A stretch of 64,000 bases of DNA from Halicephalobus mephisto (Eukaryota > Nematoda > Chromadorea > Rhabditida > Panagrolaimidae). The translations under genes were made by a program, and so were the position numbers. The stretch's first letter is position 1, and the number at the start of each line of letters is the position of its first letter. The stretch spans positions 434,001 through 498,000 of the forward strand of contig SWDT01000005.1 of NCBI GenBank assembly GCA_009193035.1. Direction: 5' to 3'. Below are positions 11,597 to 23,430 of the stretch, piece by piece. Below the pieces are notes generated by a model. The model saw only the letters and a list, made by a program, of their open reading frames with translations. It made no database searches and was not told where the DNA came from.

Positions 11597-14500
11597 TTAA
11601 ACTAATAAAGTACTATAAGTGGATTTTCTTCTTCCATTTGGGTTAGACACCGGTTGAAGTCCAGGACCTGCCGCCGTTGAGGGTCTTCTGAATACCTCCA
11701 GATGGATTTCTCCTGTCTGAGGAGACATACTTTGTCTTCTGATTACTGTAGCAGGAGACAAGTTTGTGGAAGGTCTTCTGGCAGCTCTGAACACTTCCGT
11801 CGAAGATCTTCTTTCATTTCGTCCGGGGATATTCACGGATAATCGATGTGAAAATTTGGAAGATTCAGGAATGTCTAGATTCAAAGGTTGTTCTGGAGTT
11901 TTGGATTTTCTGAATTCTTCGACTTCAGGAAACACAACGAAGGATTTTCTTTTTTCCAAAGACACTATTGAAGATTTTTTTTCTTTATCGATTACGATAG
12001 TTAAGGACTTTCTCGGGAAGTTCCTCATCGTCGTGGTCGATTTCCTTCTGAATCTGGCGTGGATTTGGTTCTCCGGGTCCTGGTCCCTGAAGGTGTCCTC
12101 CGTGTCCGAATGCACCAGACTTTCTTTTTCGTCTTCGGTTTTTTCGTCTTCAAGAAGAAAAACGTTTTTTTCTTCTTCTTCTTGTTGGATTACGGACTTG
12201 ACAAATTGTTTTTGTCTTTCTGTATTTACAGTACCCCAAATGGCTTTGAATAAGAAAATGAATATTTCCAACAAGGTTATGGTAGACATCCCGAGGAACA
12301 GACCCATAGATCCGGCTATGTTGCTCAGCAAATCCGCCGTCTGGACCTGTCTTTGTTGTTCGTGATGTTCGAAGCTGATTTCCTTCATGTACAGTAATAT
12401 CCCGACATAGTTCTCACTAAAATAACATTATTATAAAAACTTAAAAAATTTTTAATTTAAAAAAAATTTTAAAATTTCGAATTTTTAACTTTTTAGGATC
12501 TACAGTAATCTGTAGGACAATTTTCGGTTTTATGTAACTAAATAGTAAATTATAAAAATAAATTTCTTACAAAAGTATCCTCGAAAGGAGTTTTTAGAAA
12601 CTACAGTAACCAATATAAAAATTTCGTTTTTTCAAGTTGTTTCCTAATTAATTAACTTATTAAAGAAATTAAAAAAATTGTTTTTACATAAAATTAAAAA
12701 ATATTACTTTTACATAAAATTTAAAAAAATTGTTTTTATGTAAAATAAAAAAATTGTTTTTATGTAAAATTAAAAAAAATTGTTTTTACATAAAATTAAA
12801 AAATATTATTTTTATATAAAATTAAAAAAATTATTTTTATGTAAAATTTTTAAAAAAGTTGTTTTTATATAAAATTAAACTTAATTTTTGTAACTTTCTC
12901 CGATGATTCTTTTTTCTTCTTGAGAAAACTTCAAATTGGAATAACTGACTTGTGTCAAATATTCCGTTTTTTCGCATTCCACAGAACAGTTGCAAGGATT
13001 CAGAAGCAGTAATTCTTCGTTGAGACAACTTCTGGCGACTTCTGGATCACAAATTGTTAAATTTTCCTCCACAGCGAAATTGACTGGTACACAATTACAG
13101 TAATCCATAAAAAGGTTAATTTTGCAGTTGATTTCGCAATGAAGAGCAGAATACGATTTGTTTAAAAGTTTTTCTCCATGAAGTACAGTATCCCATGAAG
13201 GCTGGCATCTGCCCCAGTTCGTCTTCGGAAGAAGCGAGATTTGCTGGACATTTATCCCGCCGTACAGGGTCATGCCCGGAGGCACCGAAATTCCATTCGA
13301 TTTTATTTGGGGTATTTGGTTGTTTTCGTGGAGGTACACCTTGGCCCCCAGACCTACAAACGGATCCAAATTCAATTTCGAAATTAATTCTGAATTCGAA
13401 TCCATGATTATCTCAAATCCATGATGAAATCCGCTAAACCATTGTTTTCTAGTTTTGTTAACATTTGGAAAATTAATACATTTACCGTAATCGGTCATGA
13501 TTGATTTCGTCAAAGAACAACAATTTTCGATTTTTTCTCCGGAAAAATAACACAATTTAATTAAGTCTTCGCAATCAGGTCCGGTTTGTTCGAAAAACTC
13601 CCTCACATCGAAGGTCTTGTTGAAAGTCATACTGTAGTTTTCTTTGTAAGAAATAAACTCCTTCTGAAAAACCGGGTCTTTTTCCGCAGGCTCGATACCG
13701 TACTCCTCCAACAAGTAGGTCAAGACCGAATCCGACATGTTCCACGATTTCAGTTTGGATTCGACTACGGGAAAGAATCCACATACAGTGACGTCAGGGA
13801 ATGCCAGGCCCCCATCTGGGACGATTACTGTAACTTGGGTGAGAGTTGGCTTCAGATGGTAACTGTACAGCATGATTCCGCTCTGGAGATTTAAAAGTTT
13901 TTAAATTTAATCAATCAGAATCAAAATTGTCGAATTTCAAACTAGTTCGAGTTCAAAAATCGACGTCAAATCGAAGTATTCAGAATTTGAACTTCTCGAA
14001 CTTTGGACTCTAATTATTTAAAAATCAATTAAAATTCAAATTGTTTAATTTCCAAATGGAACTAATTTATGTTAAATTAGGATCAAAATTGCCGATTTTC
14101 GAACTTTTGAACCGATTTTAAATTAATTTAATTCAGAAATTAAACTATTTCGAATTCAGAAATCAGAAAATCCCAAAATCGAAAAGTTCGAGAAATTGTA
14201 TCAACGGAAGAAATATAAGATGGAAAAAATATAAAGTATAAATTACTAATTATGTATGAAAATCGACTTTTGGGATTGAGCTTAGGCATTTAGGCCATGA
14301 TGATGACAACACTATCCAAGATTTTCGGATACTATAATTGGTTTAATATTTTTTCCATTTTATATTTCTTCCATTTTATATTTTTCCCTCTTATATTTCC
14401 GTGAATAGAAGAAATATAAGATGGAAAAAATATAAAGTATAAGATAAATTACTAATTATGTGTGGAAATTGGCTTAGGCATTTAGGCCATGATGATAACA

Positions 14501-15266
14501 ACATTATGCAAGATTTTGGAATACCATAATTGGTTTAATATTTTTTCCATTTTATATTTTTTCTTACTGCCGGGAAATTGACAGCTTTGATTAGGATCCT
14601 TAGAATTCCGAACTCGAACTATTCAGTTTGAATTTGATTTCTTCGATTTTGAAACTCGAGTTGGTTTAAAATCGATTCGAAATTCGGTAGATCTGATCAG
14701 AGTTAACTATATGGTAATTGATCAATTCTGTAAAAAATTGAATTTTTTAAATTTATAAATTAGCCTAAAATAACAATCATGACCAAAAAGATTAATTTAA
14801 AGATAAAAAATCCGAAACTTAACGAAAATTGATGCAGGAGAGGAATATTCCAAAGGAGGAAGTATCTAATAACTAATTTTTTTCTTTTTAGATTAATCTT
14901 TTTGGGACTTAAAATATCTTAAAATGTCAATAAAAAATAAAAAATATTTAACTTATTTCAAATCAAGGGACTAAGTGCCCCAGGGGAGGGATTTTTATGT
15001 AGTTTTTAAAATCTCACGTGAATCATGAATAACGAAAGACAGCTGACGACGACGACACACCAGAAAATCCTCGAAGGCCAAGTTGTCGAATTGTATATCC
15101 TGACCATTCCATGATAAGTGGTTAATCCGGTGTATTCCCTAGCTTCGTAGTCATAAATATGAAGATAAACTCTTTCGTTTTTGACCACGGATTCGGCATC
15201 GATAGAAGACTGAGATTTGTGGGATCTCGATCCGAAAGAAGATTTCCTAGAAGACGGACGACCCAT
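11597..15266 (-). CDS. DEG/ENaC (degenerin/ASIC-like) sodium channel subunit
   Basis: Exons are 15266-15018 (83 aa), 13882 to about 12895, and 12416-11597. Members are trimeric amiloride-sensitive Na+ channels gated by touch, acid or peptides. Visible features are the N-terminal HG gating motif in TTYHG (52-53), the first membrane span (about 65-83), the FPDVTVC start of the extracellular domain, and many extracellular cysteines. The second span region has LLSNIAGSMGLFLGMS, which holds the G-x-S selectivity filter, then TLLEI. A long cytoplasmic tail carries many RRxS/RKS sites that could be phosphorylated. Exon 1 joins exon 2 in phase. The exon 2 to 3 junction does not: GAAA|GTTACA leaves one base, but exon 3 needs two. 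A 30-base candidate exon (12600-12571) reads plausibly but does not fix the phase. The array at 12640-12880 lies in this intron. Confidence 0.85.
12640..12880. repeat. Short tandem repeat (about 30 bp) in the channel gene intron
   Basis: Seven to eight units of TTTTTACATAAAATTAAAAAA or TTTTTATGTAAAATTAAAAA type repeat in direct orientation, ending at the 3' edge of the large extracellular-domain exon. Confidence 0.65.
14205..14402. mobile_element. MITE-like element, copy 1 (terminal inverted repeats)
   Basis: It begins CGGAAGAAATATAAGATGG and ends with the reverse-complement type sequence CTTATATTTCCG. The interior contains CTTAGGCATTTAGGCCATGA. It lies in the large channel intron 13883-15017 and is followed immediately by a second copy. 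Confidence 0.6.
14407..14563. mobile_element. MITE-like element, copy 2 (internally shortened)
   Basis: It repeats copy 1 almost exactly: GAAGAAATATAAGATGG, then CTTAGGCATTTAGGCCATGA, then TTTTTTCCATTTTATATTTTTTC. It lacks the last about 40 bp. Head-to-tail neighbours of the same element suggest tandem insertion or unequal exchange. Confidence 0.6.
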
Positions 15267-15544
15267 TGATTAAATTTTGGATAAGGATCGATTGATTGGA
15301 GGAACTAATGGGCTTTTTCCCGGACCGGAAGACGAATTATCATCGTCCCGATAAGCGACAAGCAAGACAGCCAGGTAGCTACATTGAAAGGTGACGCTCG
15401 ACAATGCGCCTTACACCTGAAATGAAATTCATCTATGGACCGTCCTTAGGCTTGGAAAATGTCTTTTTCCATCGATTTCTTTAGCATGCAAATCCTAAAT
15501 TCATATTATGAACAATTCAACCAAAATAAACTCAGATTTAGAAT

Positions 15545-15680
15545 TTTAAAAATTGTAACTTCCATATATGAATTGTTCTGATGCAAATTCTGGAGACTAT
15601 TCTGAAATGAAAATCCTAATCCAGAAATATTTTTGAAAAACTGTTAAAATCAATCAGGATTTTGGAGTTTGATGAATCTT
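15545..15680. repeat. Dispersed repeat, copy A (matches 20835-20965)
   Basis: The segment with CTGATGCAAATTC, TCTGAAATGA and CCTAATCCAGAAATATTTTT recurs in the same order and orientation at about 20835-20965. No coding capacity. Confidence 0.55.
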
Positions 15681-15839
15681 GATTTTTATAAATTTTTTTC
15701 CTAATTATTACATTATTAACGAATCTATTTCTTTCATATGTGTTTGATCTGTTAAAATTTCCTATGTGATCTTTAATAAATTTACTTTTTGATAAAGGAA
15801 AAAATTAGGTTATTTTAAATAATTTTGGATAAATATTTG

Positions 15840-16200
15840 ACATTATTAGAGAAAGGACGTCGTATCAGTGGATATCACGCTACGATGGCGCAAGGAATTA
15901 GGCGTTTAGTTTCCTAGTATCTTATGTTTGTAATTGTATCGTTTGATATTGTAAAGCGGACCCTGTGGTAGATAGGACAAAGGCTCAAAAAGAAGAAAAA
16001 GAAGAAGAAAAAGAAAAAGAAAAAGAAGAAGAAGAAGAAGAAGACGAAGAAGAAGAAGAAAAAGAAAAAGAAGAAGCTTTAGATAGGAAACATTGGAAAG
16101 AAGTCTGTAGCAATGCACTTGTCATTGCTGTCACAGCTTCAGGAGAGATATCTCATAATCCAAGACCACTTTATCCGATTCATGTTAGAGCGAAATGAAT
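15840..16200 (+). pseudogene. Possible 3' remnant of a non-LTR retrotransposon with a GAA-rich tract
   Basis: After a purine-rich tract encoding only K and E, the frame reads ALDRKHWKEVCSNALV (about 16076-16123). This resembles the D-R-x-x-W-K ending of many non-LTR retrotransposon polyproteins. No upstream reverse transcriptase motif is visible and stops surround the frame, so any element is a short dead fragment. Chance similarity is possible. Confidence 0.25.
15985..16077. repeat. Purine microsatellite (GAA/GAAAAA)n
   Basis: About 90 bases of nearly pure A/G on the plus strand, built from AAG, GAA and AAAAAG units. Such homopurine tracts can form triplex DNA and vary in length. Confidence 0.8.
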
Positions 16201-16636
16201 GAATGTAAGAAAGCAGGTTTCTAGCACGAAAGTCCCTAGAGATTCAGCAACTGCTTCACGTTATGTTCTTTAGATGATAGAAGACTTGATATATAATAAA
16301 TAATCGTGGTATTTTATACTCTAATTCTAGTGCTATAGCAGTTTCTTTAATTACCAATCCTCGAGGTATCTGTTAAGTTCTATTTCCTTCAAACCTAGTT
16401 GATTACGACTTTATGTAATTTTCAAGTTTATTATCGTCCAAATCCGTCACTCGAAAAAAACTCGATTTGTCACCGTCCATTTTGACAAAACGAGCAAGTG
16501 TCATTTTCCAAAATTCTAAACTAAGGGGCTCGGGGGATTAGAGGGGGATTAGAGGGTGATTAGAGGGTGATTAGAGGGGGACTAGAGGGTGATCATTGGG
16601 GTCGATCGTCCGTTTTCTCTCTTCTTTGGTTTCAAT

Positions 16637-18230
16637 TTAGCAAAGTCCGCAAGTTTTCGCACAATATGACCGTTTCTGGTCAGTGGTGTAGAATGAGTTG
16701 CTACAGAATCCATTAGAATTCCAATTCGTACAAGACGTCGAGGAATCAGTGCAACTACCACCACCATTGCCTCCACAAGTAGCACAACATTGTTCGGCCA
16801 TCAAATCTTTGTAAACAGTATTTGTGCAAAGATTCGAATTTTCAGCGCAATTAGTGGCAATGTCGCTGCAGGTTCCGCTGCCGGGGGGACTGGGGCTCGA
16901 ACTAGGGGTAGTGGAACAGGCTTCGCAGGTCTTGGCACAGTTAGTCTGAAAACCACAGTACTATCAAAACTGACAAGTTAAAAAATTCAATGAGTTTTAA
17001 AAAGTACAGTAATATCAAAATTTAAAATTTTTAACAAAACCATCTCGAAACTAATTTTCTAGAAAGTTTAGTATTTTTTCTAGATTTTAGAATCTTCCAG
17101 AAGATGGTATTAGATTCTGGAAGATTCTAGAGAATGCTGAAGAATGGTTATGAAATATACAGTAATATAATTACCTGCATGTAATCGTACCAATCGACGT
17201 TCTTACAGAGGGTTTTCAAGTCGGCACATTGGCTGTTGAGATCGGAACAACTTCCGCCGGCGTTGCACAGACCACAAGTAGCTAAATTAAAAAAAATAAA
17301 AAAATAAATTAATTCTAAACTTACCGGGACAGTATTGAGACATGACTTGAGTCCAGTTGGAGTCTCGACATTTCCCCTTGTTGAGTTCACAGTCGACAGT
17401 GCCTGAATCGTCGTCTTCGCAGTTGTATTCTGGAGTTTCACAGCAAATGAGACAAGTACGAGCACATCTGAAAAAAAATCACAATATTATAAAAATTAAA
17501 AACAAATTTCTTTCACAAAGTACTCTCAATGGGAATTTTAAGATTTTCTAGAAAGTTCTAGAATCCTAAGTTGCAGACGATTCCAGAAGCTTGTATGGAA
17601 TTCAGAAAATGCATCTTGGATTTTCAAGGATTCCAGAAGTCTCTGTGGGATTCTAGAAACTTCCGGAATTCTTCCTTAGACTCTAGGAGATTCCAGAAGT
17701 TCCTGTGAAAGTTTTGGATCTTCTGATGGATTCTATAATCTTTCAAGAAATTCCCGAAACCTTCAGAATCTTTCCTTAGATTCTAAAAAGTTCCAGAAGC
17801 TTTTGTGTGATTTCCGAAAGTTTAGAAACTTTTGATAAGATTCTAGAAGCCTTTAGAAACCCTTACAGAATCCTAATAATTTAGATGAAAGAAAAATTTA
17901 CTGTAAAGCTTTGTCCTGCATCCCTTCGTAATCGCAGAGATCGGATCTGACCTTCGGATTCGTCGAGGGATCTCCTACGGTTGCGGGAGTAGCAGGAGCC
18001 TTTGGATCGGCTTCACAAGCAGGGGTTTCAGAAGTGCAATTGAAGATTTGTGCACAATCAGGAAGCTGATCTGCACAGACATCCGCATTAGCAGTTATTG
18101 CCCCTGTGTCGTCCTGACATCTAAGGGTACAATTTGCGGCTCCACCTCCACAATTCTGTCCTGTAACCGTCGAAGCGAAAAACACAAATCCGATGATTAC
18201 AGCGGTTACGGTAGTTGATTTTAGGGACAT
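16637..18230 (-). CDS. Secreted cysteine-rich protein with ShKT-type domains
   Basis: Four exons close in frame: 18230-17902, 17467-17325, 17281-17175 and 16945-16637 (295 aa). The start at 18230 (MSLKSTT) precedes a hydrophobic signal peptide ending near VTGQ; an upstream in-frame TTG at 18254 is not needed. The mature protein is a series of short cysteine-rich modules. At least three fit the ShKT/SXC pattern of six cysteines ending in C-x-x-TCGLC or a near variant, separated by Ser/Pro/Gly linkers. Nematode ShKT proteins are commonly secreted or cuticle and pharynx associated, and some modulate channels. No specific target can be inferred here. Domain presence alone does not make it a toxin. 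Confidence 0.85.
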
Positions 18231-18837
18231 TTTCAGAAGAGAGATCCTTCCCAAATGATACTTCAGATTCAGATTCCGGGGTTTTTATAGTAATTCCCCC
18301 ATAAAGAAGTACTGTGGTTTTGTTTATCGAAGCCACAGATGTCTTCATGAGAGTTATTACTGTTGCAAAATCGAAACAAAGAAATTCCTGGACAGAAAAT
18401 CCGTGTTTGCTTTTTTAAATAAGGGAATCACGAGATGGAAGGCTTAAAAGCGCAATGAGATATTTCTGCAAACAAAGCTGCAAAATTGATCATTGGTTTA
18501 TTTCTCATTTTTGTAATAGAGTCCAAAAGACCACAAATCAAGGATATTGTAGAATAGGAAATCAACTCTCATAGTGAAAGTACCTGAAAATTAAGATTTT
18601 TCACATATCAATTAGGATAGAAATCGGGAACACTGATGATTTTTACTCAAACACTAAAGCATAGAGAACAATTATACATCTTCCGAACAATGCAACCAAG
18701 AATCTCACTCCCGACAATGTGTCCCGACAAGAATCTCACTCATGTCTTATAGTATTCCACGGTCCCTGATAGTCTTGTTATCGCTTCAGGTCCTCTTTCT
18801 GGTCTAGGTTCTATCCCAACAGGATCTAACAAGGCAA

Positions 18838-19314
18838 TGGACTTTAGAGAGTCCAACTATTGAAATAAGTCATATATCACTTTGAAAATTTTAAAACGAA
18901 CATTCAGAATCTAAATCCCGTTTCTGTAAAACGTTCTTCTGGAACGAGAAAATTGGAATAAATATGTAAAATTTCATATATCGAGAGTTTCAAAAACATA
19001 AGAGAACTTTCTTATTTTTTCTCCGAAATATGGCGGCTTCATTTTAGAGACGTTCGATTTCTTTTTTAATTTAACCAACTTTAATAATTATTTTTTGCAA
19101 CTAGGTGTGTTTTTTACTGATTACAACTATCTCATTTATTTTTCGCAAAAATGATCAGAAAAGCAAGAAAATTGAATCATAAATTGAGATTTTATGGAGT
19201 ATCTCATTTCAGAAGAGCGTTCTGAAAAAACGGAATTTAGATTCTGAATGTTCGTTTTCAGATCTTCAAAGCGATATATGACTTATTTCAATAAGTTGAA
19301 CCCACGAAAGTCCA
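18838..19314. mobile_element. Foldback element with arms of about 110-125 bp
   Basis: The left arm 18838 to about 18960 and right arm about 19205-19314 are imperfect reverse complements. GAAATAAGTCATATATC at the left pairs with GATATATGACTTATTTC at the right, and ACGAACATTCAGAATCTAAA pairs with TTTAGATTCTGAATGTTCGT. The ends are TGGACTTT and AAAGTCCA. About 245 bp lie between the arms. No clear target-site duplication or coding frame. Confidence 0.7.
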
Positions 19315-19436
19315 TTTTTTACGAGTAAAATCGAAATAAAAAGAACAAAAAAAATAAATTTTTGTCACGAAAATTAAAGGAAATTTTTCATATATCAATC
19401 TCACTTGTCTTATCCAAAAAAGAATCTACAAGAATA

Positions 19437-20120
19437 AATCAACTCCCGTCGCGAAAGTTCCTGAAAACGATAAAAATTTACATATTTACCAATGCGAGTG
19501 GAATTTAGTACAAAAGGAGGAAATCAACTCCCACCACGAAAGTTCCTGAAAACCATAAAACCTTACATATTTACCGGTGCGAGTGGAATTTAGTACAAAA
19601 AGAGGAAATCAACTCCCACCACGAAAGTTCCTGAAAACCATAAAGCTTTACATATTTACCGGTGCGAGTGGAATTTAGTACAAAAGGAGGAAATCAACTC
19701 CCACCACGAAAGTTCCTGAAAACCATAAAGCTTTACATATTTACCGGTGCGAGTGGAATTTAGTACAAAAGGAGGAAATCAACTCCCACCGCGAAAGTTC
19801 CTGAAAACCATAAAACCTTATATATTTACCGGTGCGAGTAGAATTTAGCGCAAAAGGAGAAAATCAACTCCCACCGCGAAAGTCCCTGAAGACTACGAGT
19901 TTTGTCATTTATCTGCAGGAGAAAGAAACCTAAAAATGCGAGATTAACTTTCATCACGCAAGTTCCTGAAAACTATGCAAATTTGGTCATTTATCAGCAC
20001 AAGTCGAGTTGAGAATGAAGAAGCTTAAAAAATGTGAATTCAACTCTTCACGAAAGTTGCTGAAAATCACGGCAAATTTGTCGTTTACCAGTGCGAGTGG
20101 AATCAGACGCGAAGAAACAA
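19437..20120. repeat. Satellite array, unit about 85 bp
   Basis: Units start with AAATCAACTCCCACCACGAA near 19521, 19606, 19691, 19776 and 19861, with more diverged units on both sides (from about 19437 to 20120). Each unit includes CACGAAAGTTCCTGAAAACC, TACATATTTACC and GGTGCGAGTGGAATTTAG. The central units are nearly identical. Confidence 0.85.
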
Positions 20121-20834
20121 CTGCGCAGAAGTATAAACCGGTGCAGAACTGAAGACGACGTCAAGTATGATATATGAATTCTACCACTGATGTCAACTAT
20201 TGCTTACTGTACCTACTTTATAGATCCTGCTTTTACTATATCGATCTTTCTAAAATTCGATATTACTAAATCAATTCCAAATGAAAAAATCCGGTTAAAA
20301 AAAAAGTAAAAAATCACGAAATACGTCACAAAGTGGGAAAATTCAGAAGATCCGGATTCGTCCAAACAATTAGCCAGACAAAAATTAGGGAAATTTTTAT
20401 TTGGACCATGGAACTTTCAATAAGGAGATTGATGTTCACACCGTACTTTTAGGATTTTTGAATTAGTTTCTAGATTGGTTTTATATGTTAAATTGAATTC
20501 CAAAGATCCTATTGAACCTGGAATATGGACATTTCATCGGTTTTTCAGAATATCGATCCTAAATTTACATCTTAAATGACGAAAAATATTGAATTCTGTT
20601 GGATTATACACGATCTATTTGAGTGAAAATCTGTGTAACTTTGGTCCCGAAGCGAAATATCCTGAGGAACAACAAGATTTGTACGATTGCTTTTTGGCGG
20701 CAATTTTGAGATTGCGCAATAATTGTGCTAGAGTTGTGTTTTATCTCGTGCCCTTTGGCTCCATAAAGTTTCTTCCATATATTTGTATCTACACGCGGAT
20801 CCGGATTCCCCAGCGACGATCCAACAAATTCTAA

Positions 20835-20965
20835 AAATTGTGATTTTCGTATATGGATTTTTCCGATGCAAATTCCTCTGAAATGAGGATTCTAATCCAG
20901 AAATATTTTTAAAAAAGTAATTAAAATCAATGCGAATTTTGAAAGTGAATGGATGCTAGAAACTT
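20835..20965. repeat. Dispersed repeat, copy B (matches 15545-15680)
   Basis: It contains CCGATGCAAATTC, CTGAAATGAG, TCTAATCCAGAAATATTTTT and AAAATCAATGCG in the same order as copy A. It follows a short open stretch (20589-20834, 81 codons, no ATG start) that I cannot assign and treat as non-coding. Confidence 0.5.
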
Positions 20966-21486
20966 GAAGAACGATTTTTTTCTTTTTACATGTTGGATTT
21001 GTCCGTCCGTAGATCCACTTCTGAACTTGGGGAACGGGTACTCGATCGGGAGCTGTTAGAACATTGATGCTTTATTCATCCCGTAAATGTTTCGAAAAAT
21101 TAAAAATATGGAATCTTAAAAATCAACTTTCATATATGAATTTTTCGAATTCCGAAATTTGAAGGTCATTTTTAAATTGTTTTTATTTAAAAATAATTTT
21201 AATTAATAAAAATTTCAAAGTTGTATGTTTTCAAAGATATACTTTGTTTTCTGTTTCTATCTATTCCCATATAGCATATTAAAAGTTCACAATACTAAAA
21301 TTAAATTTCTTGTACCTTTGATCCAACTCATCCGTCGGTGCGAGTTTTCTGTTCCTAGGACCTTGGGATTCTTCTTTCTTATCATCTAGCTTGTTTTTGG
21401 TCAACCGAGCCCCTAATGAGAGATATCCAGAGGGCTTTGTTTCTTCAGCTTACAAGCAGCTTGCGGGCTAGGCTTCTAGCTGCCGG

Positions 21487-21558
21487 TCTTCGGTCGGGAA
21501 TCGAACCCGGGTCTCGTGGATTTGAATTCACATGTACTACCATGGTACTATCCGAGGA
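21487..21558 (-). tRNA. tRNA-like sequence, probably a tRNA pseudogene or tRNA-derived repeat
   Basis: Read on the minus strand the 72 bases have canonical tRNA spacing. The acceptor arm TCCTCGG pairs with CCGAAGA (6 of 7). GG occurs at D-loop positions 18-19, and a perfect GGTTCGATTCC B box sits in the T arm. The start and the T arm resemble tRNA-Asp/Glu. The anticodon stem pairs only when shifted by one base, and the nominal anticodon in strict register is TCA. The D stem is also shifted. No T-run terminator follows directly. This argues for a degenerate copy. Confidence 0.5.
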
Positions 21559-23430
21559 CATATACTTTGTTACGTAAGCAAAATCCAGAATCATGATTCC
21601 AACAAAGAAGTTCTTGAAGACTTGTCGAATGTCGTTCAAAGGACTTGTTCAATCCACTCTGGATTTGCGGTTTCGGATCTTGTCCCGGGGCTCAAGTGGA
21701 CAAGTGCGTTCTGCTGCTTGGATCGGGAACCGGACAACCGTTCCAAAGTTCAATTTCGACCAATTTCGACCAATTTTCCTTTTTTGTTTCTTTTCGAAAT
21801 TTGTTTAGTTTTAAGGGTCAATTTTTATTTTTTTTTTTAATTTTAAGGAATTTTTTTTTGAAGATTTAGGTTTTGATAAAAATAATTTTTTTGAAGTTTT
21901 TAACGAAATTGTTGTGGTCAGCTGTCGGTCTCGAATGCCGGTAATGACCTTTGGAACGACAGCCGGCAAATTCCTGACCGGTCAAAAGCGACATCCACCA
22001 GTAAACAACTTTGGCTTTATTTTTCATATTTTTATTTTTAAATAATTAGTATCCAGTGGCAGATTCTATAATTCAATAAGAACTCAAAATGTCCAAAATA
22101 AAAATTCCAAAAATTCGCATCAGGACCATTTCGTAATGATATTTCTAATTTTAGATATTTTTAATTTTAAATATTTTTATTTTTAATTTTAGATATTTTT
22201 ATTTTTAGATATTTTTAATTTTATTTTTAGATATTCTTAATTTTAAGTATTTTTATTTTTTAAATCCTTCCAGAATCCAGTGGATACTTCTGAAACTATC
22301 AAGTATTTAGAAAATCCAAAGATTTGCATCGGGACCATTTTTCAAAAATATTTATTTTTAATTTTTATATATTTTTATAAATTTCTATAATTTTGAAGAA
22401 ATTTGAAATTATTCGAATTTTGAAATTTTTTAAAAATCCTTATCGGGACCATTTTTAAACTCGTTTTTAATTTTTAAAAATTAAATTTTTATGAAAATTT
22501 CGAATTTTCAAAAATCAAAAATTTTCGAGTTTTTAGAAAATTATGGAAATTCGTCTCGAGACAACTTTGCAGAAATGTCCGTTTTCAATTTTTATAAATA
22601 AATTTCCGTAAATTTTCAGGATTTTGTGAACGTTTTTTGAACTTTTTCAAAAATCACGGATGTTTTGAAATTTCTAAAATTTATTAAAAATTTTCAAATA
22701 TTTGAAATAAACAAGTCTGAAAATTTCTAAAGTAACTAAAATTCACGTTGGGACAATTTTGTAAAAATTTTTATTTTTATAATACAATTTTGAAAATTTC
22801 TGAAATTTTTAGAATTTCTAAATTAAAAATTTTTTTGAGATATTTTTATAAAAACATCTTTTTTAAAAATTAGTAGAATTTATTTATTTCGAAAAATGAG
22901 AAAAATTATTTTTTGTAAAATTGTCTCGACTGGAATTTTCAGATTAAAAAAATTTTTTTTGAGATATTTTTATAAAAACATCTTTTTTATTAAATTAATA
23001 GAATTTATTTGTTTCGAAAAATTATTTTTTATAAAATTGTCTCAACTGGAATTTCTAAATTAAAAACTTTTATAAAAACATCTTTTTTTAAATTAATAGA
23101 ATTTATTTGTTTCGAAAAATGAGAAAACTTATTTTTTGTAAAATTGTCTCGACTGGAATTTTCAGATTAAAAAAATTCTTTTTGTGGTATTTTTATAAAA
23201 ACATCTTTTTTATTAAATTAATAGAATTTATTTGTTTCGAAAACTTATTTTTTGTAAAATTGTCTCAACTGGAATTTCTAAATTAAAAACTTTTATAAAA
23301 ACATCTTTTTTTAAATTAATAGAATTTATTTGTTTCGAAAAATTATTTTTTGTAAAATTGTCTCAACTGGAATTTCTAAATTAAAAAACTTTTATAAAAA
23401 CATCTTTTTTTAAATTAATAGAATTTATTT

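Noticed and set aside
11766..12365. 199-codon plus-strand frame opposite the channel C-terminus
   Set aside because: Low-complexity S/F-rich mirror of the R/S/E-rich tail of the DEG/ENaC protein; no family likeness.
15906..16118. Leucine-rich minus-strand frame, apparently a membrane protein
   Set aside because: It is only the translation of the purine microsatellite read on the other strand.
20589..20834. 81-codon plus-strand frame with mixed composition
   Set aside because: No ATG start, no convincing splice sites and no recognisable motif; it could be a remnant but cannot be supported as a gene.
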